Positions 21,132 to 22,410 of a stretch of 22,410 nt of DNA are shown one piece after another. The DNA comes from Paramesorhizobium sp049065735 (GTDB lineage: Bacteria > Pseudomonadota > Alphaproteobacteria > Rhizobiales > Rhizobiaceae). Where the stretch lies: positions 1 through 22,410 of the forward strand of contig NZ_JBAKHD010000017.1 in assembly GCF_049065735.1 (NCBI RefSeq), in the 5' to 3' direction. Position numbers and translations under genes: made by a program. The first letter of the stretch is position 1. Every line of letters begins with the position of its first letter. The notes under the pieces were generated by a model, which was given only the letters and a program-made list of their open reading frames with translations, was not told the origin of the DNA and did not search any database.

Positions 21132-21755
21132 CTAGGCTTCCGCTGTTGGTCCTGGTGGAAAGGGTGATGAAGGCTGATATCGTTTGACAAGGGCGCTGAA
21201 TGCAGTTTTGGCGCGTCTGTCCGCATCGGTATCCCGATGGAAGCGGCTCGAAACGTGGTGGCTCAAATAGATTCCGCAGAGTTCCCAGACGAACTGATCG
21301 ACGTCCGTCTCGGCGGATAGATGGCCGAGCGACCGTGCTTCAAGCACCAGCCCGGCGAGCAGCTCCCGCCAATGCGCCTCAAGCTTGGCGGCGTGGGACC
21401 GAACCTCTCCCTCGACGTCATCAAGTTCGAACAGCGCCGCTGCCACCGGGCACCCGCCGCTCAAACCCGCGCGGCCTGCCCATCCGAACCAATGGTCCAC
21501 CAGAGCCGCAAGTCGCGGAAGCCCCTCTGCCGCCTGCATAGCCGGTCCGACGACGACGCGGTTGGCCGTTTCAGCCATTTCGTTCAGGAGCTCGATCTGA
21601 AGCTGCTCCTTTGATCGGAAATGGGCGAACAGCCCGCTTTTGGATAGTCCGGTCGCGCTGGCGAGCTGACCGAGGGTTATCCCGGACAGGCCATTCACGC
21701 TCAGCTGGTCGAGCCCAGCGCGTAATAAACGGTCTTTAGTTTGAGTGCCTTTCAT
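21132..21755 (-). CDS. TetR/AcrR-family transcriptional regulator
   Basis: The 207-residue product is a ligand-responsive repressor. The N-terminal helix-turn-helix (about 5-52) shows TKDRLLRAGLDQLSVNGLSGITLGQLASATGLSKSGLFAHFRSKEQL in family order, with GLSKSGLFAHF as recognition helix. The C-terminal domain (60-190) has WFGWAGRAGLSGGCPVAAALFELDDVEGEVR, a pattern seen in TetR proteins controlling efflux or lipid/aldehyde metabolism. The frame is open for 42 more codons upstream, but ATG at 21755 is preferred because the operator and promoter lie inside that extension and the family opening aligns. No ribosome binding site is visible, so translation may be leaderless. Its target is at least itself and perhaps the downstream DUF3817/CopD-like genes. 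Confidence 0.9.
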   Translation of the reverse strand: MKGTQTKDRLLRAGLDQLSVNGLSGITLGQLASATGLSKSGLFAHFRSKEQLQIELLNEMAETANRVVVGPAMQAAEGLPRLAALVDHWFGWAGRAGLSGGCPVAAALFELDDVEGEVRSHAAKLEAHWRELLAGLVLEARSLGHLSAETDVDQFVWELCGIYLSHHVSSRFHRDTDADRRAKTAFSALVKRYQPSSPFPPGPTAEA

Positions 21756-21763
21756 GGCATCGA

Positions 21764-21792
21764 TCAATACGACCGGTCGTGCTATTTTGCAA
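21764..21792 (-). promoter_or_regulatory. tetR promoter with palindromic operator
   Basis: On the minus strand TTGCAA (21792-21787), a 17-base spacer and TATTGA (21769-21764) form a good promoter. The perfect palindrome ACGACCGGTCGT (21769-21780) lies in the spacer and touches the -10 box. ACCGGT-centred palindromes are common TetR-family operators. The predicted transcription start (about 21757) is within a few bases of the ATG. Confidence 0.7.
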
Positions 21793-21933
21793 GCCGCTCT
21801 ATATTGCTTTCCATGCTTGCACTCCATGACGGCGACCACCCTGATAGGATCTGTGGCTTGACGGTGCATCATTCCCGCCAAGCCAGAATCGGCATATACC
21901 GTCCGCCGCGGCTAGGCGCCCGCCTTTATATGA

Positions 21934-22410
21934 TCATGCTGTTCCCCGCCGCGACAGGCGCAGAACGATCTGATCGGCCACCAGCATGAGGATCAGTGTA
22001 AGCCCGACCAGCGGAAAAAGGACCCCGCCCACAGCGAGGATGGCGATCAGGCCCCGGAACACCCTGATATCCGAGGGCATAGGCGGTACGCCCAGCGAGC
22101 CCTTCGGCCGCCGCTTCCACCACATCACGCCGGCGGAGACGGCGAGCACGACGATCCCGATACAGGCGGCGGCGAGGACCAGCTGGTTCGCAAGGCCGAA
22201 CTCCTGCCCCATATGGACGTTTATACCCCATTCCAGCGATTTGCCGAACGGCCCGTAATCGGCGAAGCTCATGTCGATCAGCGGCTTGCCCGAATATTGG
22301 TCGAGATGGACCACCCGCTGCTGCGAAAGGTCGTCGGGATAGACCGAGCCGGTGTAAACGCCCTCCGGCGTCGTTGGAATATTGACGGCATAGCCGCGAT
22401 GAAGACCGAG
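21934..22410 (-). CDS. PepSY-family membrane protein, C-terminal part
   Basis: The visible 158 residues are the end of a PepSY-associated transmembrane protein; these are often found with iron or siderophore uptake. The fragment begins LGLHRGYAVNIPT, continues with a periplasmic region VHLDQYSGKPLIDMSFADYG and GINVHMGQEFGLANQ (the conserved His-containing NVHMGQ), and has a transmembrane helix LVLAAACIGIVVLAVSAGVMWWKRRP. Another pair of hydrophobic segments, VFRGLIAILAVGGVLFPLVGLTLILMLVADQ, ends the protein. The 5' end lies beyond the window. It reads in the same direction as tetR, which starts about 180 bases further on. Ligand or metal is unknown. Confidence 0.75.
   Translation of the reverse strand, partial: LGLHRGYAVNIPTTPEGVYTGSVYPDDLSQQRVVHLDQYSGKPLIDMSFADYGPFGKSLEWGINVHMGQEFGLANQLVLAAACIGIVVLAVSAGVMWWKRRPKGSLGVPPMPSDIRVFRGLIAILAVGGVLFPLVGLTLILMLVADQIVLRLSRRGTA

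Noticed and set aside
1..22410. CRISPR array, toxin-antitoxin pair or prophage genes
   Set aside because: No regularly spaced repeat array is visible, the fic gene has no small antitoxin partner, and no phage structural genes occur.

Overview
The window reads as a high-GC alphaproteobacterial chromosome segment, most likely Hyphomicrobiales (Rhizobiales). The GroEL/GroES sequences, the CIRCE-like element before groES, the adjacent usg gene and the abundance of Liv-type and tripartite tricarboxylate transporters all fit. No genus can be named from the sequence alone. Three ambiguous bases (107, 150, 180) and a one-base frameshift in tctC suggest draft-quality sequence.

Layout, left to right. 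(1) Positions 1-286 are the right end of an IS3-family insertion sequence. A gene-poor AT-richer stretch follows, then fic, a winged-helix/Fic-fold protein (650-2023, + strand) behind an unusual palindrome and repeat array. (2) groES-groEL (4204-2206, - strand) converges on fic. It is divergent from usg (4484-4756, +) across a 280-base region holding a degenerate CIRCE and a perfect 16-bp palindrome in the groES leader. (3) From 13614 down to 4857 eight minus-strand genes lie almost end to end: a complete Liv-type ABC transporter (livK-livG-livF-livH-livM), an isoprenylcysteine-methyltransferase-fold membrane protein, a large MalT/LuxR-type STAND activator and a GNAT-fold protein. A 32-bp element, 29/32 identical, occurs once before livK and once before the GNAT gene, with a similarly placed -10-like hexamer behind each. 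I read it as the probable binding site of the MalT-like activator. (4) From 19978 down to 13933 lies a second minus-strand unit: tctD-tctE (two-component system), tctC-tctB-tctA (tricarboxylate transporter) and a PrpB-type lyase. A tandem 11-bp-spaced repeat upstream of tctC looks like the TctD box. tctC carries a frameshift near its 3' end. (5) The right end holds a CopD-like/DUF3817 membrane-protein pair, a TetR regulator whose palindromic operator lies between its own -35 and -10, and the 3' part of a PepSY-family membrane protein cut by the window edge.

The two large units look like independent nutrient-acquisition regulons. One senses a tricarboxylate-like ligand by two-component signalling, imports it and cleaves a (methyl)isocitrate-like acid. 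The other appears to be a MalT-controlled ABC import system of unknown substrate with two accessory enzymes. The second is the best candidate here for an undescribed system.
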